NCBI RefSeq assembly: GCF_002160145.1
Contig: NZ_NFKA01000012.1
Coordinates: 37,114-101,113, forward strand
Length of the DNA: 64,000 bases
Direction of reading: 5' to 3'
Source of the DNA: Gemmiger sp. An194
Lineage (GTDB): Bacteria > Bacillota > Clostridia > Oscillospirales > Ruminococcaceae
Shown here: positions 41,042-49,029 of the stretch, one piece after another
How the letters are laid out: the number at the start of each line of letters is the position of its first letter
Position numbering within the stretch: the first letter of the stretch is position 1
Position numbers and translations under genes: made by a program
Notes under the pieces: generated by a model
The model's input: the letters and a program-made list of their open reading frames with translations, nothing else
Told to the model about the DNA's origin: nothing
The model's database searches: none

Positions 41042-41371
41042 TCAGTTCCCGCTGCCATGCTGCTGGGCCAGCTTGAACAGTCGCGCCATTTCCAGTAATT
41101 TTTGCTTGTTTTCCTCGGTCAGGTCCTTGCTTTCGTTGTGCAAGGCATAGGTGAAGTCGTCGAAGGTGACGGTGGGCATACCGTAAAGATAGTTCATGTC
41201 CACCCCGAACAGGGCCGCAATGGCCTCCATGGTGGCGGTGTCCGGCTCGCGCTCGCCCCGCTCATACATGCTGATGGCGCTGCGGCTGATGCCCAGACGC
41301 TCGGCCAGCTGGGGCTGGGTGAGCCCCTTCTGCAGCCGAAGCTGCTTTAAGATGGATGCAAATTGACCCAT
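41042..41371 (-). CDS. Prophage XRE-family repressor
   Basis: 109 residues. The helix-turn-helix is ILKQLRLQKGLTQPQLAERLGISRSAISMYERGEREPD, followed by a short C-terminal oligomerisation region (SKDLTEENKQKLLEMARLF). There is no S24 domain, so derepression is likely through the ImmA protease encoded just downstream. The ATG at 41369-41371 has AAAGGAG. Three copies of CACGAWWYGTG in the control region upstream are its probable operators. Confidence 0.9.
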   Translation of the reverse strand: MGQFASILKQLRLQKGLTQPQLAERLGISRSAISMYERGEREPDTATMEAIAALFGVDMNYLYGMPTVTFDDFTYALHNESKDLTEENKQKLLEMARLFKLAQQHGSGN

Positions 41372-41401
41372 ACGATCGACTCCTTTCCGGTTTCTGTATT
41401 G

Positions 41402-41430
41402 ATGATAGCACGAAATGTGGATTTTGTAAA
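41402..41430 (-). promoter_or_regulatory. Promoter of the prophage repressor operon
   Basis: TTTACA (41425-41430) and TATCAT (41402-41407) on the minus strand with a 17-bp spacer. The spacer contains operator copy 1 (41409-41419), so the repressor can regulate itself. Confidence 0.7.
41409..41419. promoter_or_regulatory. Repressor operator copy 1
   Basis: CACGAAATGTG, a near-palindrome in the spacer of the repressor promoter. Same consensus as copies 2 and 3. Confidence 0.65.
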
Positions 41431-41450
41431 GAAAATATTCACAAATGGTG

Positions 41451-41479
41451 TTGACACGATTCGTGAATTGATGTAGAAT
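41451..41479 (+). promoter_or_regulatory. Rightward prophage promoter
   Basis: TTGACA (41451-41456) and TAGAAT (41474-41479) with a 17-bp spacer. Operator copy 2 overlaps the -35. It is nearly the same design as the promoter at 28306-28334. Confidence 0.75.
41455..41465. promoter_or_regulatory. Repressor operator copy 2
   Basis: CACGATTCGTG, perfect 5-bp arms around one base, overlapping the -35 of the rightward promoter. Confidence 0.7.
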
Positions 41480-41484
41480 GAATC

Positions 41485-41540
41485 CACCGAAGAAACCGGA
41501 AGATTTTTCCATAAAATCCGGTTCGGTGTATTTTTTTATT
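41485..41540 (+). terminator. Terminator immediately downstream of the rightward promoter
   Basis: CACCGAA (41485-41491) pairs with TTCGGTG, with an inner CCGGA/TCCGG stem, and TATTTTTTTATTTT follows. It begins at about the transcription start, so the promoter would yield only a ~50-nt RNA unless antiterminated. Confidence 0.65.
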
Positions 41541-41549
41541 TTATAAAGA

Positions 41550-41560
41550 CACGAAACGTG
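41550..41560. promoter_or_regulatory. Repressor operator copy 3
   Basis: CACGAAACGTG, beyond the early terminator and about 75 bp before the first rightward gene. Confidence 0.6.
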
Positions 41561-41633
41561 ACTTTATAAAAAGAATTATTTATTATACCACAAAAAGTGC
41601 CCGATATCTCGGGCCGCAAAGGAGGGCGATGCG

Positions 41634-41942
41634 GTGGGAAGCTGGCAGGGCCTCGGGCCGAACCGGGGCCGCTTTGTGAACGGGGCCGACGGCTTTGCCG
41701 TCGCCTGCCGGGACTGCGGTATCCTGCAATGGGATGAGCGGGCGGCAGAGGCGGCGGAGTTCAGGGCCATGCTGGTGGAATGGTATTTTTCCGGCAACTG
41801 GATCTGGAAGGAGGACGAGCATGAACACGAAATGGACCTGGCGGAGCTGCGAGCGCTGCCAATGGAAGCGGGACGGCGAGGGCAACTGCCTGCTGCCGGT
41901 GTGTATGAAGCAGGTGTACAGAGGGAGGAAAAAGCGGAATGA
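41634..41942 (+). CDS. Small phage protein of unknown function
   Basis: 102 residues from a GTG with GGAGG eight bases upstream. It has CRDCGILQWDE, a possible half zinc knuckle, and an acidic HEHEMD segment. It ends in a 4-bp overlap (ATGA) with the ArpU-like gene. A second reading frame from 41821 overlaps its 3' half and also looks coding, so one of the two may be spurious. Confidence 0.45.
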   Translation: MGSWQGLGPNRGRFVNGADGFAVACRDCGILQWDERAAEAAEFRAMLVEWYFSGNWIWKEDEHEHEMDLAELRALPMEAGRRGQLPAAGVYEAGVQREEKAE

Positions 41943-42105
41943 ACAGCAGAGCCGAGACTTTGGAATTTTTGCGCAGTTACCAGACCCAGCTGCACGAGGC
42001 ACGTCTGGTGAGCGAGCAGCTGCGGGAGCTGGAAGCGGTGATCACCCGGATCACCCCCTATCTTGGCCAGGGGGTGCAGGTGGTGCGGGGGCCGAATCTG
42101 CATAA
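41821..42105 (+). CDS. Possible overlapping small Cys-rich phage protein
   Basis: Starts at an ATG with AAGGAGG seven bases upstream and reads MNTKWTWRSCERCQWKRDGE, then CLLPVC, resembling a small zinc-binding phage protein. It overlaps the previous gene and then runs inside the ArpU-like gene in another frame, so only its N-terminal ~40 residues look natural. Confidence 0.25.
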   Translation: MNTKWTWRSCERCQWKRDGEGNCLLPVCMKQVYRGRKKRNEQQSRDFGIFAQLPDPAARGTSGERAAAGAGSGDHPDHPLSWPGGAGGAGAESA

Positions 42106-42376
42106 GCTGGAGCAGAGCGTGGAGCGGCTGGAGGCGCTGCGGGGTGAATTGGCCCAAAAGCTGGACGCGGCGGCCAAGGCCCAGGCCCGGGTGGTGGTGG
42201 CCATCGAGCTGCTGGAGGACGAGCGCACCCGCCAGATGATGCGGGCACGCTATCTGCTGGGCAAGACCTGGGTGGAGATTGGCCAGATGCTGGACATGGA
42301 CGAGCGCTGGCTGCGCCGCCAGCATGATCGGGCGCTGAAGTGCATCTGTATGGGGGAAGCGCACCCGGCGGCATGA
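41939..42376 (+). CDS. ArpU/DUF1492-like phage transcriptional regulator (sigma region 4-like)
   Basis: 145 residues: a coiled-coil N-terminus (LHEARLVSEQLRELEAVITRI), then a helix-turn-helix of sigma-70 region 4 type (ARYLLGKTWVEIGQMLDMDERWLRRQHDRAL). Proteins of this size and position, just before the terminase genes, control late gene expression in many Firmicute phages. It is followed by a 190-bp gap with a terminator, so late transcription may restart beyond it. Confidence 0.7.
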   Translation: MNSRAETLEFLRSYQTQLHEARLVSEQLRELEAVITRITPYLGQGVQVVRGPNLHKLEQSVERLEALRGELAQKLDAAAKAQARVVVAIELLEDERTRQMMRARYLLGKTWVEIGQMLDMDERWLRRQHDRALKCICMGEAHPAA

Positions 42377-42494
42377 AACCGCGAAAAGCCCGGTCAAAAG
42401 GCAAAATTGACCCGGAAAACCCGGAAAAAAACAGGATTTGACCCTGGAAAGCCCGGTTCGACCCGTGCTATCCTGTATCATGAGGAAAGTAGGC

Positions 42495-42533
42495 GGCGGG
42501 GCCCGGAACAAAAACCGGGCTCCCCGCCTTTTT
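42495..42533 (+). terminator. Terminator before the packaging genes
   Basis: GGCGGGG with CCCGG (42495-42506) pairs with CCGGG and CCCCGCC (42515-42528), followed by TTTTT. Confidence 0.7.
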
Positions 42534-42570
42534 CCATCCCTATTTTACAGAGAAAGGAGTGTGAGTGCCG

Positions 42571-42798
42571 ATGGCCGCGCGCAAAAAAGAGGACCCCGCC
42601 CAGCGGCTGCGCCAGGAGCTGATGGCTATTGCCATGGGGGAAAAGGCCTACCCGGAATACGGCAAGAACGGCGAGGAGATGATGCAGCTGCCCAGCCTTG
42701 CCAGCCGGATGAAGGCCATGGAGATGCTGGCAAAGCTGCTGGATGCCCCGACGGCCCAGCCCGTGCCCCGGGTGGTGCTGGTGGATGACATCCAGTGA
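42571..42798 (+). CDS. Probable small terminase subunit or packaging accessory protein
   Basis: 75 residues, helical, from an ATG with AAAGGAG upstream: SLASRMKAMEMLAKLLDAP. It overlaps the large terminase gene by 14 bp, the position of TerS, but is shorter than most TerS proteins and has no obvious helix-turn-helix. Confidence 0.5.
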   Translation: MAARKKEDPAQRLRQELMAIAMGEKAYPEYGKNGEEMMQLPSLASRMKAMEMLAKLLDAPTAQPVPRVVLVDDIQ

Positions 42799-44041
42799 AC
42801 GCCGGGCGCTGGGCGGGCTGATCGCCCCGGCCTTCCATGAGGCCCACAAGGCGGTGCGCCGGGGTCAGGTGGGGGAGCTGGTGCTCACCGGCGGGCGGGG
42901 CAGCGCCAAGAGCAGCTATGCGGCCATTGAGCTGCTGGTGCAATTGATGCGCCGCCCGGACTGCCACGCCGTCGCCCTGCGCCGGGTGGGCCGAACCCTG
43001 CGCACCAGCGTGTGGAGCCAGCTGCTCTGGGCGCTGGAGCGGATGGGCCTGGACGGGGAATTCGAGCCCAATGTAAGCCGGATGGAGCTGGTGCGAAAAA
43101 CCACCGGCCAGTGCGTCTGGTGCTTCGGGCTGGACGACGCGGCCAAGCTGAAGAGCATCAAGCCACCCTTCGGGTACATCGGCGCGGTCTGGTTTGAGGA
43201 GCTGGACCAGTTCTCCGGACCGGACCAGGTGCGCAGCGCCGAGCAGAGCCTGCTGCGGGGTCAGGGGCAGAGCCTTGTGATCAAGAGCTTCAACCCGCCC
43301 CCGCTGCCCTCCAGCTGGGTCAACCGGTATGTGCGCCAGCCAAAGCCCGGCATGCTGGTGGTCCATTCCGACTACCGAAGCCTGCCGCCCCACTGGCTGG
43401 GCGAGCGCTTTCTGCAGGAGGCAGAGCATCTGCGGCTCACCAACGAGCGGGCCTACCGCCATGAATACCTGGGTCAGGTGGTGGGCAGCGGCAGTCTGGT
43501 GTTCGAGAATGTGAAGCTGGTCCCCATCCGGGAGGAGGAGATCGCACGGCTGGAGCGGCGCTACCATGGGGTGGACTGGGGCTGGTTCCCGGACCCCTGG
43601 GCCTTCAACAGCTGCGGCTACGATGCCGCCCGGCGGGTGCTGTACATCTTCGACGAGGCCACCCGCCGCCGCACCTCCAACGCGGACACCGCCCGCATCC
43701 TGCTGGAAAAAGGCGTCTGCGCGGGGGACAGCGAGACCCTCATTGCGGACAGCGCCGAGGAGAAAAGCTGCCGGGATTACCGGTCGATGGGCCTGCCCTG
43801 CCGGGGGGCGGAAAAGGGCCCCGGCAGCGTGAAGGCGGGCATGAAGTGGCTGCAAAGCCTGGCCCAGATCCGCATCGACCCGGCCCGCTGCCCGGACACC
43901 GCCAAGGAGTTCAGCGAATACGAGTACGACCGGGACCGCTCCAGCGGCCAGGTGCTGGAGGGCTACCCGGACCGGGACAATCACCACATCGACGCGGTGC
44001 GCTACGCCACCAGCCGCATCTGGCGGCGGGCGGGGGGCTGA
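42785..44041 (+). CDS. Phage terminase large subunit
   Basis: 418 residues. Walker A GGRGSAKS is at 36-43 and the Walker B strand is GAVWFEELDQF. The C-terminal RNase H-like nuclease domain has YHGVDWGWFPDP, LIADSAEEKS and DNHHIDAVRYA with the expected acidic residues. It pumps DNA into the prohead and cuts concatemers. The ATG at 42785 overlaps the preceding gene by 14 bp. Confidence 0.93.
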   Translation: MTSSERRALGGLIAPAFHEAHKAVRRGQVGELVLTGGRGSAKSSYAAIELLVQLMRRPDCHAVALRRVGRTLRTSVWSQLLWALERMGLDGEFEPNVSRMELVRKTTGQCVWCFGLDDAAKLKSIKPPFGYIGAVWFEELDQFSGPDQVRSAEQSLLRGQGQSLVIKSFNPPPLPSSWVNRYVRQPKPGMLVVHSDYRSLPPHWLGERFLQEAEHLRLTNERAYRHEYLGQVVGSGSLVFENVKLVPIREEEIARLERRYHGVDWGWFPDPWAFNSCGYDAARRVLYIFDEATRRRTSNADTARILLEKGVCAGDSETLIADSAEEKSCRDYRSMGLPCRGAEKGPGSVKAGMKWLQSLAQIRIDPARCPDTAKEFSEYEYDRDRSSGQVLEGYPDRDNHHIDAVRYATSRIWRRAGG

Positions 44042-44074
44042 GCCGCGCCGGAAAAACAGGAAAGGAGAGAGATC

Positions 44075-44281
44075 ATGCACAAATGGAAGGAATGGTTCTG
44101 GCAGCGCTTTCTGCCTGAGTGGGCGCGGGACCAGCTGATGCGGGAGAACGCGGCCCTGCGGGCCAGAGAGGACCGGCTGAACCGGGAGATCGAGCGGCTG
44201 GAGGCCTACATCCAGGGCATGCAGGCCGGGGTGCGGGCCCGCAACCGGCTGGCCGCCCGCAGCTGGGAGGTGGAGGAATGA
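44075..44281 (+). CDS. Small coiled-coil phage protein
   Basis: 68 residues with AAGGAGAG upstream: a Trp-rich amphipathic start (MHKWKEWFWQRFLPEW) and a long Arg/Glu coiled coil (RENAALRAREDRLNREIERL). It overlaps the portal gene by 4 bp. Function is unknown. Confidence 0.6.
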   Translation: MHKWKEWFWQRFLPEWARDQLMRENAALRAREDRLNREIERLEAYIQGMQAGVRARNRLAARSWEVEE

Positions 44282-45654
44282 GCGTGCTCGGCGCCGCTCT
44301 GGGGCGGCAGATTTGCAGCTTTGCCCAGGCCTACCCCGGCGCGCGGGACTGCACCACCGCCGCCATGAACGCCGCCATTGAGGACTGGTTCCGCCTTTAC
44401 TTTGACCGGGAGGTGACCGACGAGGAGGACCCCTGCCAGCGGCTGCCCTACACGGTGGTGAGCAAGCTGAGCCGCAGCTGCTTTGCCGAGTACCGGGCCG
44501 CTGCCGACGGGGGTGAGCCCTTTGTGGCCGGGGTGCTGGCCGGGCTGGATGGGGTGCGCCGCAAGGCCATGCAGCTGGCGCTGATCGGGGGCGAGGCCTG
44601 GCTCAAGCCGGTGCCGGGGCCCGGGGGCTTTGGTTTTTCGGTGATGCGGCGGGACATGGTCACGGTGCTGGGCCGCTCGCCGGACGGCGAGGCCACCGCC
44701 CTGGGCAGCGCGGAGCTGACCATGGAAAACGGAAAGTTTTATACCCTTTTGGAACGCCGCAGCCTGGATGAGGCGGGCCGTCTGGTGATCGAGAACAAAC
44801 TCTTTTGCAGCTGGGACGGCCAGAGCATCGGCACGCCGGTGGGGCTGTCCGCCCTGCCCCGGTACGCGGCGCTGGAGCCCAAGGCGGTGGTGGGCGATGT
44901 GGGCGGTCTTGGCCTTGTGAGCCTGCGCCTGCCGCTGGAAAACTGCGTGGACGGCAGCCCCGACCCGGTGAGCGTGTACGCCGCGGCGGCGGGGCTGATC
45001 CACAACATCAACCGCAACGAGCGCCAGCTGGACCGGGAGTTCGACCACGGCGAGAGCCGGGTGTTCGCCTCGGCGGACCTTTTGGACAAGCGCAAGAACG
45101 GCCGTCCGGTGCTGCCGCCCGGCCTTTTCGTGGGCATCGACGACGACATTGCCAACACCGGCGTGACCGTCTTCGCCCCCACCCTGCGGCAGGAGAGCTT
45201 TTTGGCCCGCAAGCGGGAGTACCTGCGCAATCTGGAAAGCCTGATCGGCTTAAAGCGGGGCATTCTGGGCGAGGTGGAGGCCGCACAGCGCACCGCCACC
45301 GAGGTGACCAGCAGCCAGGGCGACTACAGCCTGACCATTCAGGAGCTGCAGCAGCTGTGGGAGAGCGCGGTGCGCCGGGCGGTGGCCCTCTGCGGCAGGC
45401 TGGGCAGGCTGTACCGGATTCCCGGCGCCTTCCAGCCGGACCCGGCGCGGGCGGTGCGCATCGACTGGGGCAACGGCGTTCTGTTCGATAAGGACAGGGA
45501 ATGGGCCGACACCCTGCAGCTGGTGAACGCCGGGCTGCTGAAGCCGGAGATCGCCCTGGCCTGGAAATACAGTCTGCCCTGGGAGACCGACGAGGATCTG
45601 GCCCGGGTGCGGCAGCGGCTGATGCCCGAAAAAAAGACCCCGAACAACTTATAA
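44278..45654 (+). CDS. Phage portal protein
   Basis: 458 residues of the A118/SPP1-like portal type. Conserved features are the position after terminase, the length, the central QLALIGGEAWLKPV and the C-terminal GLKRGILGEVEAAQRTATEVTSS, typical of the portal stem and crown helices. Twelve copies form the DNA entry ring of the head. The ATG at 44278 follows GGAGGTGGAGG. Confidence 0.85.
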   Translation: MSVLGAALGRQICSFAQAYPGARDCTTAAMNAAIEDWFRLYFDREVTDEEDPCQRLPYTVVSKLSRSCFAEYRAAADGGEPFVAGVLAGLDGVRRKAMQLALIGGEAWLKPVPGPGGFGFSVMRRDMVTVLGRSPDGEATALGSAELTMENGKFYTLLERRSLDEAGRLVIENKLFCSWDGQSIGTPVGLSALPRYAALEPKAVVGDVGGLGLVSLRLPLENCVDGSPDPVSVYAAAAGLIHNINRNERQLDREFDHGESRVFASADLLDKRKNGRPVLPPGLFVGIDDDIANTGVTVFAPTLRQESFLARKREYLRNLESLIGLKRGILGEVEAAQRTATEVTSSQGDYSLTIQELQQLWESAVRRAVALCGRLGRLYRIPGAFQPDPARAVRIDWGNGVLFDKDREWADTLQLVNAGLLKPEIALAWKYSLPWETDEDLARVRQRLMPEKKTPNNL

Positions 45655-45736
45655 AAAAGGCTTGTGGCCCCCCAGGGGCGGCGGGCCTTTTGTTTTGCCC
45701 GAAAACTAGCGGAACAAAGAAAGGAGAAGAACAAAA

Positions 45737-46228
45737 ATGCAGGAGTGGCTGAAGGAGCTGCTGGGCGAGGCGTACACCCCCCAGCTGGAGGAATCGCTGA
45801 CCGCCGCGCTGGCCCAGCGCTTTGTGAACAAGGAGGAGCTGGACGCCCGGCAGGCCAAATGGAAGACCGAGCTGGAAACCGCCCGCGCCCAGGTTGCCGA
45901 CTGGAAGCAGCAGGCCGAGCAGGCCCGCAAGTCGGCGGAGGAGCAGGTGGCGGCGGCCCGCTTTGACGCGGCGCTGGACACCGCCATCGGCAGGGCGGGC
46001 GGCCGCAGCGAAAAGGCCATCCGGGCCCTGCTGGACCTGGAGGGCCTGCGCACCAGCGCCGACCCGGAGGGAGCCATCGCCGCCGCGCTGGAGCAGCTGG
46101 AGCAGGAAAACGGCTATCTCTTCGGCGGCATCACCCCGCCCCCCTACGCGGCGGGCACCGGTGCCAGCGCGCCCGGCGGCGAGCCGGATGAGGTGCTGCG
46201 CCGGGCCTTCGGGCTGGGCCGTGTCTGA
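45737..46228 (+). CDS. Phage scaffolding protein (GP20-like)
   Basis: 163 residues, almost entirely helical and coiled coil in the middle (EELDARQAKWKTELETARAQ). It ends with a flexible Gly/Pro-rich segment and a short C-terminal helix (EVLRRAFGLGRV), the usual capsid-binding end of scaffolds. It sits between portal and capsid genes. A GC-rich stem followed by TTTTGTTTTG lies in the gap before it (45655-45700). Confidence 0.8.
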   Translation: MQEWLKELLGEAYTPQLEESLTAALAQRFVNKEELDARQAKWKTELETARAQVADWKQQAEQARKSAEEQVAAARFDAALDTAIGRAGGRSEKAIRALLDLEGLRTSADPEGAIAAALEQLEQENGYLFGGITPPPYAAGTGASAPGGEPDEVLRRAFGLGRV

Positions 46229-46329
46229 CCGGAGAACACCGGGGCCCCGGGGGCCTCCCGCGTTTTTGCCCCGCTGTTTTATAAAGTCTGAAATAAACAA
46301 TTTGTATATATCAAGGAGGAAAATACACT

Positions 46330-47202
46330 ATGGCTAACAAGATCACCACCGCAGGCAAATTCATCCCTCTGCTGGACGAGGTGTACCGCACCGTGTCCCT
46401 CACCGCCAAGCTGGACGGCCCCGAGGAGCTGGTGCGCCAGGGCGCCAACGCCAATGAGCTGATCATCCCCATGATTGAGCTGCAGGGCCTGGGCGACTAC
46501 GACCGCAACAGCGGTTATGTGTCCGGCGACGTGACCCTGACCAACGAGACCGTGAAATGCAACTTCGACCGGGGCCGCATGTTCACCGTGGACAACATGG
46601 ACGACGCGGACAGCGCCGGCATCGCCTTCGGCCGTCTGGCGGGCGAGTTCATCCGCACCAAGGTGGCCCCCGAGCTGGACGCCTTCCGCTTCGCCAGCTA
46701 CGCCTCCAAGGAGGGCGTGACCCAGAAGGAGGAGACCCTCAGCGACGGCGCGGCGGTGCTGGCCGCCCTGCGCGTTGCCACCAACGCCATGGACGAGGCC
46801 GAGGTACCCATGGAGGACCGCCACCTCTTCATCACCCCCACCCTGGACGGCATGATCGCCGATCTGGACACCACCAAGAGCCGGGAGATCCTGTCCCGCT
46901 TTGCCAGCAAGACCCTGGTGCCCCAGACCCGCTTCTACACCGCCATCGACCAGAAGGACGGCCACACCGGCGGCCAGGAGGCGGGCGGCTACGCCAAGGC
47001 AGAAGGCGGCAAGGAGCTGAACTTCATGGTCATCCACAAGCCCGCCTTGATTCAGTTTGAAAAGCACGTGGCTCCCAAGATCGTGACCCCGGACCAGAAT
47101 CAGGAGGCGGACGCCTACAAATACGGCTACCGCAACGTGGGCGTGGCCGACGTGTACAAAAACAAGCTGGCCGGCGTGTACGCCAGCAACAAGCCCGCTT
47201 GA
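46330..47202 (+). CDS. Major capsid protein
   Basis: 290 residues starting MANKITTAGKFIPLLDEVYR, with MFTVDNMDDADSAGIAFGRL, typical of the N4-gp56/A118-like group of HK97-fold capsid proteins. It is the best-expressed candidate of the cluster, with an AAGGAGG site and strongly biased codons. It follows the scaffold gene after 100 bp. Confidence 0.88.
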   Translation: MANKITTAGKFIPLLDEVYRTVSLTAKLDGPEELVRQGANANELIIPMIELQGLGDYDRNSGYVSGDVTLTNETVKCNFDRGRMFTVDNMDDADSAGIAFGRLAGEFIRTKVAPELDAFRFASYASKEGVTQKEETLSDGAAVLAALRVATNAMDEAEVPMEDRHLFITPTLDGMIADLDTTKSREILSRFASKTLVPQTRFYTAIDQKDGHTGGQEAGGYAKAEGGKELNFMVIHKPALIQFEKHVAPKIVTPDQNQEADAYKYGYRNVGVADVYKNKLAGVYASNKPA

Positions 47203-47206
47203 GCCT

Positions 47207-47569
47207 ATGGTGGAGTACGCATTTTACCGGGACGTTTGGGCCGGTGAGATGACCGAGCAGGAGTTCGCGGCGGCCGAGCGGGCCGCCGCGGCTCAGCTGG
47301 GGCGCTACAAGCGCATCTACCGGGTAACGGCCCCGGAGGAAAACAGCGAGGCCCTGGCGGTGTGCGCCATGGCCGAGGCGATCCACTTTTATGAAGCGGC
47401 GGAAAACGGCCAGCTGCTGTCCGGAATGCAGCTGGGCAGCCTGAGCCAGACCAGCGCCGCCCCCGCGCCGGATCTGAGCCCCGCCGCAAAAAGCAGGGAG
47501 CTCTACCGCTGCGCCGGGCTGTATCTGGACATCCGGCGAAATGAACAGGGGGTGGCGGCATGCGGCTGA
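47207..47569 (+). CDS. Head-tail connector protein
   Basis: 120 residues, helical: EMTEQEFAAAERAAAAQLGRYK, then ELYRCAGLYLDIRRNE. Size and place right after the capsid gene match the gp6/gp15-like adaptor family. The start is 4 bp after the capsid stop and the end overlaps the next gene by 10 bp. Confidence 0.65.
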   Translation: MVEYAFYRDVWAGEMTEQEFAAAERAAAAQLGRYKRIYRVTAPEENSEALAVCAMAEAIHFYEAAENGQLLSGMQLGSLSQTSAAPAPDLSPAAKSRELYRCAGLYLDIRRNEQGVAACG

Positions 47570-48003
47570 CCGGGGGCTTGCCGGACTATCGCTTCTGCAC
47601 CCACACCGTCACGGTGTATCATGCGGCGTTCCGGCCGGAATTTTCCTGCCGCCGCACGGTGCTGAAAGGAGTCTGGCTGGATAAGCGAGATTCCGGCGGG
47701 GCGGATGCAATCGGCCCCACCGTCCAGCGGTACTGCTTTCTGCTGGCGCCCTGCGGCGGGCAGTGGCCCGTCTGGCGGCCCGGCGGCGAGGGCGCGCAGC
47801 CGGAGGAAAGCTGGTTCTCGCTGGAGCCGGGGGACCGGGTGCTGCCCGGCGAGGGCCCGGAAATCGAGACGGCGGACCAGTGGCGTGCCTTTGTGCCCGC
47901 GGCGGTGCCGGGCCTTGCGGTGATCCGCGAGGTGGCGGCCAAGCGGCTGGGCGGACAGGTGCGCCATGTGGAGGCCCAGACCGAATGGTACAAAAAATGG
48001 TAA
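47560..48003 (+). CDS. Head closure/stopper-like protein
   Basis: 147 residues, mostly beta: TVTVYHAAFRPEFSCRRTVL, SWFSLEPGDRVLPGEGPEIE. Position between connector and tail-completion genes suggests a neck stopper. The family is not recognised with certainty. Confidence 0.55.
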   Translation: MRLTGGLPDYRFCTHTVTVYHAAFRPEFSCRRTVLKGVWLDKRDSGGADAIGPTVQRYCFLLAPCGGQWPVWRPGGEGAQPEESWFSLEPGDRVLPGEGPEIETADQWRAFVPAAVPGLAVIREVAAKRLGGQVRHVEAQTEWYKKW

Positions 48004-48017
48004 AGGAGGGAAACAGC

Positions 48018-48476
48018 ATGCTGGAACAGCTGCGCGAATGGCTGGAGAGCTGGCCCGGCTGGGACAGCACACCGCAAATTGCCATCGACGGGCTGGACCT
48101 GGCGGGCGGCGCGGTGTCACTGCGGCCGGGCGGCGCGTCCGAGAGCAGTTTTAAAGAAAACATCCTGGGCGGGGGCAGGCTTTCCACCAGCTACCGGTTC
48201 TGGCTGGAGCTGCGGCTGGAAAAGCCTGTGGGCGACCCCGGCGCGGGGCTGCACAATGCGGCCCTGGTGCTGGCTTTGCAGGACTGGGTGAACACCCAGA
48301 ACGCCCGGGGCCGGGTGCCCCTGCTTTTTGAATCCGGCCGCCAGAGCCTGCGGGCCATGGGAGCCGGGCTGCAGCAGGCCGGGCCGGATGGCCTGGCCCG
48401 CTACCGGCTGGAGCTGGTGGCGGAACACATCACCGAACTGAAAGGAGAAACAGATGGAGAAGAACAAGAAGATTGA
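48018..48476 (+). CDS. Tail completion (minor capsid/terminator) protein
   Basis: 152 residues beginning MLEQLREWLESWPGWDSTPQ, with SYRFWLELRLEKPVG and a C-terminal RYRLELVAEHITELKG strand. This pattern is found in Firmicute phage proteins that cap the tail tube. AAAGGAGG lies upstream. Its 3' end overlaps the tail tube gene by 23 bp. Confidence 0.6.
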   Translation: MLEQLREWLESWPGWDSTPQIAIDGLDLAGGAVSLRPGGASESSFKENILGGGRLSTSYRFWLELRLEKPVGDPGAGLHNAALVLALQDWVNTQNARGRVPLLFESGRQSLRAMGAGLQQAGPDGLARYRLELVAEHITELKGETDGEEQED

Positions 48477-48960
48477 GCGCAAGTGGATGGCCCACTACAT
48501 CGACGCCGCCGAGCCCGGCGCGCTGGAGGGCAGCCCCAACTATGTGCGGCTGGGCAAGGACCTGGAGGAGTACAGCCCCGAGCTGAGCGCCAACGTGGAA
48601 AAGACCCGGAACATTCTGGGCGAAACCAGCACCCTGGTGACCAGCTACGAGAAGAGCGGCAGCGTGGAGACCTACTACGCGGTGGTGGGCGACCCCCTGT
48701 TCGAGCGGCTGCAGGGCATCGTGGACGAGTGCAAGATCCTGGACGGCTGCAACACCACCGTGGTGGAGGTGCACATGTGGGAAGAGGAGGACCCGGAAAG
48801 CGGCTTCCCCGCCGTGAAGGACGACGCGGTCATCGAGGTGAGCAGCTACGGCGGCGACGCCAATGGCTACCAGATTCCCTTCAACATCCATTACAAGGGT
48901 GCGCCGGTGAAGGGCCACTTCAAGGCGGACACCAAGACCTTTACCCCGGCCGAGGAGTAA
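48454..48960 (+). CDS. Major tail (tube) protein, first tail module
   Basis: 168 residues: KWMAHYIDAAEPGALEGSPN, YVRLGKDLEEYSPELSANVE and a C-terminal INIHYKGAPVKG-like beta segment (IPFNIHYKGAPVKGHFKAD). These are usual in siphovirus tube proteins of Firmicutes. It forms the stacked rings of the tail. A strong terminator follows. It is not similar to the second tube gene at 52026. Confidence 0.8.
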   Translation: MEKNKKIERKWMAHYIDAAEPGALEGSPNYVRLGKDLEEYSPELSANVEKTRNILGETSTLVTSYEKSGSVETYYAVVGDPLFERLQGIVDECKILDGCNTTVVEVHMWEEEDPESGFPAVKDDAVIEVSSYGGDANGYQIPFNIHYKGAPVKGHFKADTKTFTPAEE

Positions 48961-48976
48961 GCCGTTCCATCACTCC

Positions 48977-49012
48977 GCCCGGGCCGGAACCCTCGGCCCG
49001 GGCGCTTTTTTG
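48977..49012 (+). terminator. Terminator after the first tail tube gene
   Basis: CGCCCGGGCCG pairs with CGGCCCGGGCG and is followed by CTTTTTTG. It could reduce transcription into the tail assembly genes relative to the tube gene. Confidence 0.85.
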
Positions 49013-49029
49013 AATCAGGAGGAATGAGA

